From the NCBI RefSeq assembly GCF_016698645.1, contig NZ_CP068047.1:1895001-1959000 (forward strand): DNA of 64,000 nucleotides, written 5' to 3'. The notes under the pieces were generated by a model. That model was not told the DNA's origin, made no database searches, and worked only from the letters and a program-made list of their open reading frames with translations. Below are positions 44,545 to 53,200 of the stretch, piece after piece. The translations under genes were made by a program, and so were the position numbers. Numbering within the stretch: position 1 is the stretch's first letter; each line of letters opens with the position of its first letter. Source of the stretch: Devosia oryziradicis. GTDB taxonomy: Bacteria; Pseudomonadota; Alphaproteobacteria; Rhizobiales; Devosiaceae.

Positions 44545-46326
44545 TTAGCGGATCAGCTGGAGGACCGACTGGTCGGCCTGGCTGGCCAACGACAGCGAGT
44601 TGGACGAGAGCGACTGACGGGTCTGCAGAGCGAGCAGGTTGGCAGCTTCTTCGTTCATGTCGGCCAGAGTCAGGTTACCGGCACCGCTCTGGAGCGTGTC
44701 GATCATCGACTTGGTGAAGGTCTGGCGATTCTGCACGATCGAGAGATTCGAGCCGAAGGACGAGGCCTGGGCACGAACGTCGTTGAGAGCAGACTTCAGC
44801 TTGCCCAGCTGGGCGTCGATCGAAGCGTCGCTGTCCAGGTCCTTGGCTTCAAGAGTGGTCGACACGCCGAGGTTGGCGGAGTTGATCGTCTTGTTTTCCT
44901 TGGTCTGGATATCGATCGACGACGTGCCGGTTTCGTTGAAGGTGATCGACAGCTTGTCGCCACGCAGCAGGTTGATACCGTTGAATGCAGCGTCGTCGGC
45001 CAGCTTGTCGAGCTGGTCGCGCAGTTCGTTGAACTGATCGGCGAGGCCCGAACGGACCGAGTTGCCGTCAATTGCGGACTTGCCTTCGCCGCCGGTGATC
45101 TTGCCGGTGGTCAGGCCTTCCACATCGAGAGCCTTGGTCGACTGGTTCTCGATACGCAGCTTGCCATTGTCGTTCGATGCGCGAACCTTGCCGTCCAGGT
45201 TGGTATCGGCATTGATGGCGGTCACCAGCTCGTCAACCGAACGGGCGAACTTCATCGTGGTGCTGGTCGTCGGAGCGGCAAACATCGAAGCGTTGGCGCC
45301 CGTGACAGACAGGGTACCGGCGTCGTCGGTAATGGCGCGGAGGCCAATCTTGCCGCCAGTTTCCTTGTAGGCTTCGAACTTCTTGTCCGTACCGAGCTGC
45401 GTGTTGATCGAGCTGATGGCAGTGTCCAGATCGGCACCGGTGGTGGTGTCGAGCGTGATCTTCTTGCCGTTGATGGCGAACTCATGCTTGCCATCGGAAC
45501 CAGCTGTCGAAACGCGTTCGCCAGCGGCCGGAGCAGTCGGATCGGCAGGAACGGTACCCATGACGGCGTCGGCATCGGCGCCGCCAACCGTGATCTCACC
45601 GTCGACTTCATCGGCTGCGGTAAAGGTGAACTTGCCGCCGGTGGAGCTGAAGGTGACCTTGCCGCCCAGGTCGGAGTCGGCCAGCGTCTCTTCGATCTGG
45701 TCTTCCCAGTCGGCGAGCGTGTTGCCAGCGTTTGCAGCAAGCGTGAAGGTTGCAGTCTTGCCGCCAAAGCTGACCGAGAAGGTCTTGCCGGCAACGGCAG
45801 CAGCGTCGTTGTTGGCTACGTCGCCAACCAGGGTGGCTTCGCCTGCGGCTGCAGGGGGCTCATACTTGGCAGCGGTAGCGGCCTTCTGGCCCGAACCGGT
45901 CTTGGTCAGGTCAACACCGACGGTGTTGGTGACCGAGCCACCCGCAAAGCTGAGCTTGCCCAGTTCTGGGTCGTTCGCATCAACCTTGGTCAATTCAAAG
46001 GACGAGGTCTGGAAGGACTTGTCCTGGCGAGCCTGACGCAGGGTCGACTGCATCGATTCCAGGGTCTTGGTCATGGCGGTGAGGCCATTGTCCGCGGCTT
46101 CCAGGGTCTGGACGCCGTTTGCCATGTTGTCGAGCAGGGCGCCGAGATCGCTGGCGCGGTTGTTGAGACCCTGGGCAGTGAACCAGCTGGACGGGTTGTC
46201 CAGGGCCGAGTTCACCTTGTTACCGGTGGCGAGGCGGTTCTGGGTCGAAGCCATCATGTCCGCAGTGCCCTTGAGCGAGAGCAGGTTAGAGCGGACGGCT
46301 TTCGAGAGAGAGATATCAGATGCCAT
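44545..46326 (-). CDS. Flagellin, copy 2
   Basis: A 593-residue flagellin, upstream paralogue of copy 1. The ends differ noticeably between the copies in codons (roughly one base in five in the last 125 bp), while positions 45447-45880 are almost the same DNA as 43469-43893. The ATG is preceded by AAGGACTATCC. A near-perfect CtrA box lies 78-92 bp upstream. Each copy has its own terminator, so they are separate transcription units. Confidence 0.95.
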   Translation of the reverse strand: MASDISLSKAVRSNLLSLKGTADMMASTQNRLATGNKVNSALDNPSSWFTAQGLNNRASDLGALLDNMANGVQTLEAADNGLTAMTKTLESMQSTLRQARQDKSFQTSSFELTKVDANDPELGKLSFAGGSVTNTVGVDLTKTGSGQKAATAAKYEPPAAAGEATLVGDVANNDAAAVAGKTFSVSFGGKTATFTLAANAGNTLADWEDQIEETLADSDLGGKVTFSSTGGKFTFTAADEVDGEITVGGADADAVMGTVPADPTAPAAGERVSTAGSDGKHEFAINGKKITLDTTTGADLDTAISSINTQLGTDKKFEAYKETGGKIGLRAITDDAGTLSVTGANASMFAAPTTSTTMKFARSVDELVTAINADTNLDGKVRASNDNGKLRIENQSTKALDVEGLTTGKITGGEGKSAIDGNSVRSGLADQFNELRDQLDKLADDAAFNGINLLRGDKLSITFNETGTSSIDIQTKENKTINSANLGVSTTLEAKDLDSDASIDAQLGKLKSALNDVRAQASSFGSNLSIVQNRQTFTKSMIDTLQSGAGNLTLADMNEEAANLLALQTRQSLSSNSLSLASQADQSVLQLIR

Positions 46327-46403
46327 TTAGGATAGTCCTTTTCTAGGATTACGCAAACTAAAACGCCTCTTCCTGAGGCAGGGCGATCCTCATCCGGCAG
46401 GCT

Positions 46404-46418
46404 CTAAGGAAGGATTAA
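46404..46418 (-). promoter_or_regulatory. CtrA-like box upstream of flagellin copy 2
   Basis: On the minus strand TTAA-N7-TTAG, one base from the full CtrA box, lying 78-92 bp before the start codon. Confidence 0.55.
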
Positions 46419-46476
46419 GCCGGTGATGAATATTTGGGCAAATTGCGCTGGATGCGGCTGGACCCAGAAACGAAAA

Positions 46477-46494
46477 GCCCCGGAATCCCGGGGC
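46477..46494 (-). terminator. Terminator of the unknown flagellar-cluster gene
   Basis: A 7-bp GC stem (GCCCCGG with CCGGGGC, 4-base loop), followed on the minus strand by TTTTCGTTTC, about 45 bases beyond the stop codon. Confidence 0.7.
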
Positions 46495-46537
46495 CTTCTG
46501 CTTCGCGCATAACTTGGATCGGTCAGACCCGATTAAC

Positions 46538-46882
46538 CTAGGCGATCAGATCCTTGAGCCGCGCCTCGGATTCAGGCGGCAGGGGGATCGAGCCGATGCG
46601 CATGATCAGCTCTTCTATATTGGTCGGTGCCGGCGGCATCTTGCCCGCAATCACCGCGGCCGCGAACATGGAGGCGGCCCCGTAACGCTCGGGTTCGGGA
46701 GCCGGTTCTGCCGGCGCGTCCTTGCGCGGAAACTGACCGCTCTCGCTCGAGGTGGAGCTCTTGGGCGCGGGTGGGGCGCTGTCGGGCAGCACACTGCGCT
46801 CCCCGTCGACGGGCCTTGGGCGGTAGCTTGAAAGACCGACACTGCCTGTAGAAAGCGGATCGGCCGTGAGTGCGGTGATCAT
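46538..46882 (-). CDS. Small protein of unknown function in the flagellar cluster
   Basis: A 114-residue protein starting MITALTADPLSTGS, with AAGGA seven bases before the ATG. The first ~70 residues are Ser/Pro-rich and probably disordered. The C-terminal ~40 residues form an amphipathic helical part (MFAAAVIAGKMPPAPTNIEE, then RIGSIPLPPESEARLKDLIA). It is flanked by flagellin copy 2 and flgN on the same strand and has its own terminator. I recognise no family. Its place suggests a flagellum-linked regulator or substrate. Confidence 0.6.
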   Translation of the reverse strand: MITALTADPLSTGSVGLSSYRPRPVDGERSVLPDSAPPAPKSSTSSESGQFPRKDAPAEPAPEPERYGAASMFAAAVIAGKMPPAPTNIEELIMRIGSIPLPPESEARLKDLIA

Positions 46883-46985
46883 GACGCTGTCCTTGCATCC
46901 ACGAATGCCAGTGGGCACCCTAAATCTACCGCGATTTCTCCCTGATTACCGATTTCGACTGCAATTGATGTAAATGGAGTCTAAA

Positions 46986-47453
46986 TCAAAGGGCTCTGTT
47001 TATTGCGATGCCGCGTGCCGATGCTGCCGGGTCTGCTGTGATGGCTCCACCCCGGCCATAAGTCTTGGCCCGGTTTTGCTGGCCCACGATCTTGGCGACA
47101 TCTGTAAGCAGATCTTCGGTGACCATGCGGGCTGTCGCCAGCACGCGCAAGTTCTCTGCCATTTGGGTCGCCAAGCGTTCATGCCCGGCTTTGAGACGCT
47201 CCACCGCCGCCGGCGCCTGTACCTTGAGACGCGGCCCCTGGCGCTGCACCGAGCGGGCGAAGCTGACATAGTCCTGGGCGAGGCGCGTCTTTTCCGGGGT
47301 CAGGGTGCTGGCCTGGCGCATATGGCCGGCCCGGAGCAGGGTGGTTTCCTGGTTCATGACATCGACCAGTGCGGCCAGAGCGATTTCGGCCATGCGGCAC
47401 AATTCATCGGCCGGCAGGCTGTCGAGTGCGGCAAGGCGTGCTGCTGCGGTCAT
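46986..47453 (-). CDS. flgN: FlgN-like flagellar chaperone
   Basis: A 155-residue mostly helical protein: a long N-terminal coiled region (MNQETTLLRAGHMRQAS, then EKTRLAQDY) and a Lys/Arg/Gly-rich tail. The layout matches the FlgN family, which chaperones FlgK and FlgL. It is translationally coupled to flgJ upstream (ATGA overlap). Confidence 0.7.
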   Translation of the reverse strand: MTAAARLAALDSLPADELCRMAEIALAALVDVMNQETTLLRAGHMRQASTLTPEKTRLAQDYVSFARSVQRQGPRLKVQAPAAVERLKAGHERLATQMAENLRVLATARMVTEDLLTDVAKIVGQQNRAKTYGRGGAITADPAASARGIAINRAL

Positions 47454-47773
47454 TTATAGGCTCCCGGAAAGATTGTGTTCTGGTTGTTGGCCGCTTCCTG
47501 CATGGCGAGCAGGTCGGGCAGGAGTTGGTCGGCAATGCCGAGGCCGCCGTTCTTGGCCATCTCGGAGGCCAGCTGTTCGGACTGCATCGACCGCCAGGTC
47601 TCCTCGCCGAACCCGCCGCCCATGGCGCTTTCATCGGTCTTGATGGAGGAGAAGAGTTCCTTGGTCAGCGTGTTGAGGAACACGCCTTCGAAGTCCTCGG
47701 CCTGCTGGCGGACCTTGGCGATCTGGGCAGCGGTGAGGGTCGAGCCCGGCTGCTTGACGGTCTGCAGCATCAC
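47450..47773 (-). CDS. flgJ: Rod-binding protein (FlgJ N-terminal domain only)
   Basis: A 106-107-residue protein equal to the rod-scaffold half of FlgJ: KVRQQAEDFEGVFLNTLTKE, then EETWRSMQSEQLASEMAKNGGLGIAD. The muramidase domain of enteric FlgJ is absent, as is usual in alphaproteobacteria. The start is either GTG 47773 or ATG 47770, both touching the flgI stop. Confidence 0.88.
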   Translation of the reverse strand: MMLQTVKQPGSTLTAAQIAKVRQQAEDFEGVFLNTLTKELFSSIKTDESAMGGGFGEETWRSMQSEQLASEMAKNGGLGIADQLLPDLLAMQEAANNQNTIFPGAYK

Positions 47774-48894
47774 AGCACCTCTATCTCGGCCTGCAGCGCC
47801 CCTGTCGCCTTGATGGCCTGGAGGATGGCGATGAGGTCGCGAGGCGAGATCCCCAGAGCATTGAGGCCGTCGACCAGCTCCTGCAGCGTCACCGACTCGT
47901 TGACGATGGTCAGCGCAGTTTCAGACAGGTTGGCATTGAGATTGGTATTGGCCTCGGACGCGGTGACGCCCTGGCTCAAAGGGGCGGGCTGCACCACCGT
48001 CGGGTCCTCGGCAATCGTCACCGTGAGGTTGGACTGGGCCACCGCCACGCTGGACACACGAACATCGCGACCCATGACGATGATGCCCGAGTTTTCGTCG
48101 ATGACGATTTTGGCCGTCTGGTCTGTTTCGACCATCAGTTGCTCGATGTCGGTCAGCAGGTCGACGATATTGCCGTTGAAGCCATGCGGCAGCGTCAGCC
48201 GTACCGTGGCGGGATCTTCCGGAGTGGCCGTCGGCGCGCCGATGAAGTCGTTGACCGCCAGCGCAATGCGGCGGGCAGTGGTCAGGTCAGGATTGCGGAG
48301 CGCGAGGCGCAGCGAAGTCTGGCTGCCCAGGTGGAAGTCGATCTCGCGCTCGATCAGCGCTCCCGAAGAAATACGGCCGGTCGTTGGCACGCCCGAAATG
48401 ATCGTGGCGGCGTCGCCCTCGGCCTTGAAACCGTTGATGGCTACCGGCCCCTGGGCAATCGCATAGACTTCGCCATCGGCGCCCAGCAAGGGCGTGACGA
48501 GCAGCGTTCCGCCCTGCAGGCTGTCGGAATCGCCCAGCGCCGCTACCGACACGTCCATGCGCGAGCCTTGGGTGGCAAATGGGGGCAGGTTGGCCGTTAC
48601 CATGACCGCGGCCACGTTATTGGTGCGGACATTCTCGCCGGCGGTGTTGACGCCGAGCCGTTCGAGCATGGATTGCAGCGACTGCTTGGTGAAGGGGGAG
48701 TTGTTCAGGCTGTCGCCGGTGCCGTTGAGGCCGACAACCAGGCCGTAGCCGACCAGCTGGTTCTCCCGGATGCCCTCGAAGTCGACAATGTCCTTGATGC
48801 GCGCCGCGGCCGCCTGGCTTTCCAGCGTGGGCAGCAGGACCATGGACAGGGTCAGCGCCCCTGCGATCAGCCTGTGCAGCAGTGATTTCGTCAT
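47770..48894 (-). CDS. flgI: Flagellar P-ring protein
   Basis: A 374-residue periplasmic P-ring subunit with an N-terminal signal peptide (cleaved near SQAAA, residue ~29). It has ARIKDIVDFEGIRENQLVGYGLVVGLNGTGDS at the mature start and SLQELVDGLNALGISPRDLIAILQAIKATGAL at the end. It is first in flgI-flgJ-flgN and diverges from fliX. Confidence 0.95.
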   Translation of the reverse strand: MTKSLLHRLIAGALTLSMVLLPTLESQAAAARIKDIVDFEGIRENQLVGYGLVVGLNGTGDSLNNSPFTKQSLQSMLERLGVNTAGENVRTNNVAAVMVTANLPPFATQGSRMDVSVAALGDSDSLQGGTLLVTPLLGADGEVYAIAQGPVAINGFKAEGDAATIISGVPTTGRISSGALIEREIDFHLGSQTSLRLALRNPDLTTARRIALAVNDFIGAPTATPEDPATVRLTLPHGFNGNIVDLLTDIEQLMVETDQTAKIVIDENSGIIVMGRDVRVSSVAVAQSNLTVTIAEDPTVVQPAPLSQGVTASEANTNLNANLSETALTIVNESVTLQELVDGLNALGISPRDLIAILQAIKATGALQAEIEVL

Positions 48895-49073
48895 CCGGAT
48901 CCCCGTAGTCTGGCTGCACCATCCCCATGGCGCCGCATTCGCCGTTCACATTGCGAAAACCATGCCAGCCACACGCGCTGGCTCTAGTGCATTGATTTGA
49001 ATTCGGTTTTCTGGTTGGCTTCGGTGTGTCGATCACGGCGGATGCTGCCGGTAAGCAATTCTTGCCGGGCGCA

Positions 49074-49088
49074 TTAAGGCCTTGTTAA
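49074..49088. promoter_or_regulatory. CtrA box in the flgI-fliX divergent region
   Basis: A perfect TTAA-N7-TTAA, 55-69 bp before the fliX start and about 180 bp before flgI. In Caulobacter the same gene pair is divergently transcribed under CtrA. Confidence 0.65.
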
Positions 49089-49142
49089 CGGCTGGCGGCA
49101 GATTTTGCCGGGGACGATAGCCAACTGATTTGAGTCCAGCTC

Positions 49143-49562
49143 TTGCGCATCGATACCAGCAACCGGACGACAGGCGTGGGCCGCGGCAATGCCGCAGGAC
49201 GCTCGGGCTCGGGCGTGGCCTTCGTGCCGGCAGGGGAAGATGGGCCGGTGCGGGTGGCCGCGAGCGCTCCGGCTCAGGCAATGACGGGTATCGACGCGAT
49301 CCTGGCTTTGCAGGCTGCCGAAGGTCCGCTGACCGGACGCAAGAAGGCCGTGCGGCGTGGCGCCTCGTTGCTCGACAGTCTCGAAGAAATGCGCACCGAT
49401 CTGCTGATCGGCAGGGTCGATCCCGAGCGGCTGGACCGAATGTCGGCCATGCTGGCTGAAGTGCGCGAACGCTCCCTGCCGGGCCTTGATGCCCTGCTCG
49501 ATGACATCGAGTTGCGGGTGCGGGTGGAACTGGCCAAGGCGGGCCGTTACCTACCGGGCTGA
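49143..49562 (+). CDS. fliX: Flagellar assembly regulator FliX
   Basis: A 139-residue FliX-type protein. An unstructured, Gly/Ala-rich N-terminus is followed by the conserved part (AILALQAAEGPLTGRKKAVRRGASLLDSLEEMRTDLLIG, then LDDIELRVRVELAKAGRY). In Caulobacter FliX couples basal-body assembly to the sigma-54 activator FlbD. The start is taken as TTG 49143; no ATG suits the family N-terminus, and GAG lies just upstream. Confidence 0.8.
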   Translation: MRIDTSNRTTGVGRGNAAGRSGSGVAFVPAGEDGPVRVAASAPAQAMTGIDAILALQAAEGPLTGRKKAVRRGASLLDSLEEMRTDLLIGRVDPERLDRMSAMLAEVRERSLPGLDALLDDIELRVRVELAKAGRYLPG

Positions 49563-49714
49563 ACGCCGGTCATCAAAATGTTGTCAATATCGCGCTATGC
49601 GCCTGACGGGCTGGGCCTTTCCCGTGTTAAGCACCCGCGCTTTGCGCGCTTGCCCGGTGGGGTCGAGCCGCATATATAGGCCGCCTTAGGGGTGCATTGG
49701 AGTTGAGTCTGCTG

Positions 49715-50134
49715 ATGTCTTCGGTTGCAGAAGTGGTTGAATACCGGCCCAGTGACGACGAGCCGTTCATGAATCCCCGGCAGCGTGAGTATTTCCGGGC
49801 CAAGCTCAACGCATGGAAGGATGACATCCTCCGCGAGAGCCGCGAAACGCTCGAGAATTTGCAGGAAGAGAGCCAGAACCATCCGGATATGGCCGACCGT
49901 GCCAGCTCGGAAAGTGACCGCTCGCTCGAACTGCGCACCCGTGATCGGCAGCGCAAGCTCATCTCCAAGATCGACGCTGCGCTGAAGCGCATCGACGACG
50001 GCACCTATGGCTACTGCGAGGAGACCGGCGATCCCATTGGTATCGCGCGGCTCGATGCCCGCCCGATCGCGACGCTGAGCCTCGAGGCGCAGGAAATGCA
50101 CGAGCGCCGCGAGAAGGTGTACCGGGACGAATAA
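49715..50134 (+). CDS. dksA: RNA polymerase-binding transcription factor DksA
   Basis: A 139-residue DksA. The coiled-coil tip DMADRAS (residues 58-64) keeps the D-x2-D-x-A pattern that acts in the polymerase secondary channel. The zinc-finger positions read C101, T104, S122 and A125, so zinc is unlikely to be bound, as in other alphaproteobacterial DksA proteins. ATG 49715 was chosen over TTG 49697. It sits next to fliX, a common alphaproteobacterial order. Confidence 0.9.
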   Translation: MSSVAEVVEYRPSDDEPFMNPRQREYFRAKLNAWKDDILRESRETLENLQEESQNHPDMADRASSESDRSLELRTRDRQRKLISKIDAALKRIDDGTYGYCEETGDPIGIARLDARPIATLSLEAQEMHERREKVYRDE

Positions 50135-50155
50135 AGTCCGACACTTGATTGATCA

Positions 50156-50184
50156 AAGGCCCGCAGTAGTTGCGGGCCTTTTTT
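50156..50184 (+). terminator. Terminator of dksA
   Basis: A 10-bp stem (AAGGCCCGCA with TGCGGGCCTT), a 5-base loop and a run of six Ts from the stem's last bases onward. It lies 21 bases after the stop. Confidence 0.92.
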
Positions 50185-50290
50185 CTTGCCGCGTATGCAG
50201 CAGCCAAAATCCCGCAATGCGATATTCTTAGGCCTTGTTTCCGCCGCAGCTTCTCGTCCATATGGTGGCGTCGAGCTTGGGAGGGCAACG

Positions 50291-53200
50291 ATGTTGCAGG
50301 TCGCTGGGAAATTGCGCGCGCTTGGTCTTGCGCTGCTTCTAGCCATGGTCGCACCGGCGATGGCGGCGGATCACAAGATCACGCTGCTCGAGGATGCCGA
50401 CCTTCCCGGCTTCGATTATTCGATCATCCGCGATACCGATCTCGACAGCTGCAGCGCCGCCTGCGCCGACGACAATATCTGCCGCGCCTTCACCTTCAAT
50501 CCCCAGGCGAAGTGGTGTTTCCTCAAGGGCACGGCCGGCGAGCCGACCGAATTCGCCGGCGCTACCTCCGGCCGGATCAGCCGCGCGCCTTCCCCCGCGG
50601 TCACCGACGCCGTGCGCCAGGCCGAACTGCCGTTTCCCGCCCAGGGTATCATCGACACCGCCCGCAGCTTTGCCGCCGGCCTGCCCGAGAGCGATGCGCC
50701 GCCGCCCAAGGTGACCTATGCCGGTCTGGTCGAATCCGCCGAGGAAGCGGTCGCGGCGGACAATTTCGCTGCCGCTATCGTGGCTTACAAGCAAGCGCTC
50801 GCCATCAATGCCAATGACCGCGCGGTCTGGCAGGCGCTGGCACAGGCCGCCTTGACCCAGGCAGAGGCAGTCGCGGGGCAGTCTGACGGCGATGGCGGCA
50901 GCAGCCTGGCTTATCTCGCCACCTCGGCAGCGATGAACGCCTTTCTGCGCTCCACCGAGGTGCAGGATCGGGCCGATGCGCTGGCTGCCCTGGCCAATGC
51001 CATGGAATATCGCGAGATGTGGCGCGAGGTGATCGCCAGTTATCGCCTGAGCCTCGAGCTGGCCGCCAATGACGCCGTGGAGGCTCATCTTGACGAGGTT
51101 GTCGCCCAGCACGGCTTCCGCGTGACCGACCACGTCGTGGATGCCGATGCTGCCTCGCCGCGCATCTGCGCCGTCTTCTCGGAATCCTTGCCCTATTCGA
51201 CGACGGACCTGTCGGCCTATGTCGTGGTGGCGGACATGCCGCAGGCTTCTGTCGAAGCCGAAGACCAGCAGGTTTGCGTCGACGGTTTGCTGCATGGCAG
51301 CCGCTATTCCATCCGTCTGCGTGCCGGCCTGCCGTCGGTCGATGGCGAAGCGCTGCTCAAGGATGTGGTGCTCGACGTCTATGTGCCCGATCGCTCGCCT
51401 TTTGTCGGCTTTGCCAACGACGCTTATGTCATGCCGGCTGGCCTGGGCGGCGGGTTGCCGATCACCTCTGTCAACGCCGATGTCGCGCAGGTCATGATCT
51501 ACCGCGTGGGCGATCGCTCGATCGCCACAGCCGTGCGCGACGGTATCTTCCAGGGCAGCCTGACCGAGTATGACGCGGAGGACATTGCCGATCGCGTCGG
51601 CGAGGAGGTCTGGAAGGGCGAGGTCGATCTCGCTCGCGGCGAGGCCAACGAGCTGACGACTACTGCCATTCCGGTCGCGGAAACCATCGGCCAGATGGAG
51701 GCGGGCGCCTATGTCATCACGGCCAAGATCAAGGACGAGAATTCCGAATATTGGGACAGCGTCGCCACGCAGTGGTTCATCGTCACCGATATTGGCCTCA
51801 CCACCATTTCCGGCGATGACGGCGTCCATGCCTTCGTGCGCGGGCTCGACGATGCCCAGCCGATCGCAGGAGCCTCGGTCCGCCTGGTCGCACGCAATAA
51901 CGAAATCCTGGGCGAAGCCACCACCGATGCCGATGGCCGCGCCATCTTCGCGCCGGGCCTGGCGCGCGGCGAAGGGGGCAGGGCGCCGCAGCTGCTGGTC
52001 GCTGAAACCGGTGACGGCGACTACGCCTTCCTCGACCTGAGCCGCCCGGCTTTCGACCTGACCGATCGCGGTGTCGAAGGACGCCCTTCGCCCGGTCCGC
52101 TCGACGTCTTTGCCACGACCGAACGCGGCGTCTATCGCCCCGGCGAGACGGTCTATCTCACGGCTCTGCTGCGCGATGAGCGCGCGGAAGCGGTCACCGG
52201 CCTGCCGTTGACGCTGGAAGTCGAGCGCCCCGATGGCGTCGTCGCCAGCAAGCAGGTGCTTAACGACCGGGGGGCTGGCGGCTATTTCGTCGCTCTGCCC
52301 ATGGTCGAGGAAGCCATGCGCGGCTCCTGGACGGCCCGGCTTTATGCCGATCCGGAGGGGGAGGCGCTGTCGAGCACCAGTTTCCTGGTGGAGGACTTCG
52401 AGCCCGAACGGCTGGCCTTCGACGTTACCGCGCCTGAGGGTCCGATGGCTATTGGCGAGGTCACCCCGGTGGATGTGGCTGCCAAGTACCTCTATGGCGC
52501 CACCGCGCCGAACCTGGCGGTCGAGGCCGATGCGATCATCAGTCCGCGGACGACGCTCGACGCGTTTCCCGGCTATACTTTCGGCCGCGTCGACGACACG
52601 GCTGAAACCAGCCGCGAACCGCTAGGCCTAGTCGGCACCACTGACGAAGCCGGCAATGCCGTGGCTGAAATCGTGCTGCCGGAACCCTATGCCACCACGC
52701 GTCCACTCGAGGCACAGGTCTTACTGCGTCTCGTCGACAGCAATGGCCGCACTATCGAGCGCAGCATCAGCCGTCCGGTGCTGGCCACTGTAGATCGCAT
52801 CGGCATCAAGCCGACCTTCGATGACGCCTCGGGTCTCGCCGAGGGCAGCCAGGCCAGCTTCGATATCGTGGCCGTCTCGCCCGAAGGGGAGGCGATCGCC
52901 AAGACAGGCCTCAACTGGACCATCTCGCGCATCGACACCAACTACCAGTGGTACCGCAACGGCAGCACCTGGCAGTGGGAAGCCATCACGACGTCGCGTG
53001 AAATCGCGACCGGCACGGTCGATACGCCCGAGGGTGGGCCGGTCACCATCGGCGCCAATGTCGATTGGGGCCTCTACCGCGTCGAGGTGGAAAGCACCGG
53101 CGATAACCCGACGTCGTCGAGCTACGAATTCTATGCCGGCTACTACTATGCCGAGGCCGGTTCGGACACGCCTGATACGCTGCAGGTCGCGCTCGACAAG

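Noticed and set aside
44470..46335. A 621-codon open frame antisense to flagellin copy 2
   Set aside because: It is a by-product of flagellin codon use; similar shorter frames occur opposite copy 1. No ribosome binding site and no recognisable motif.
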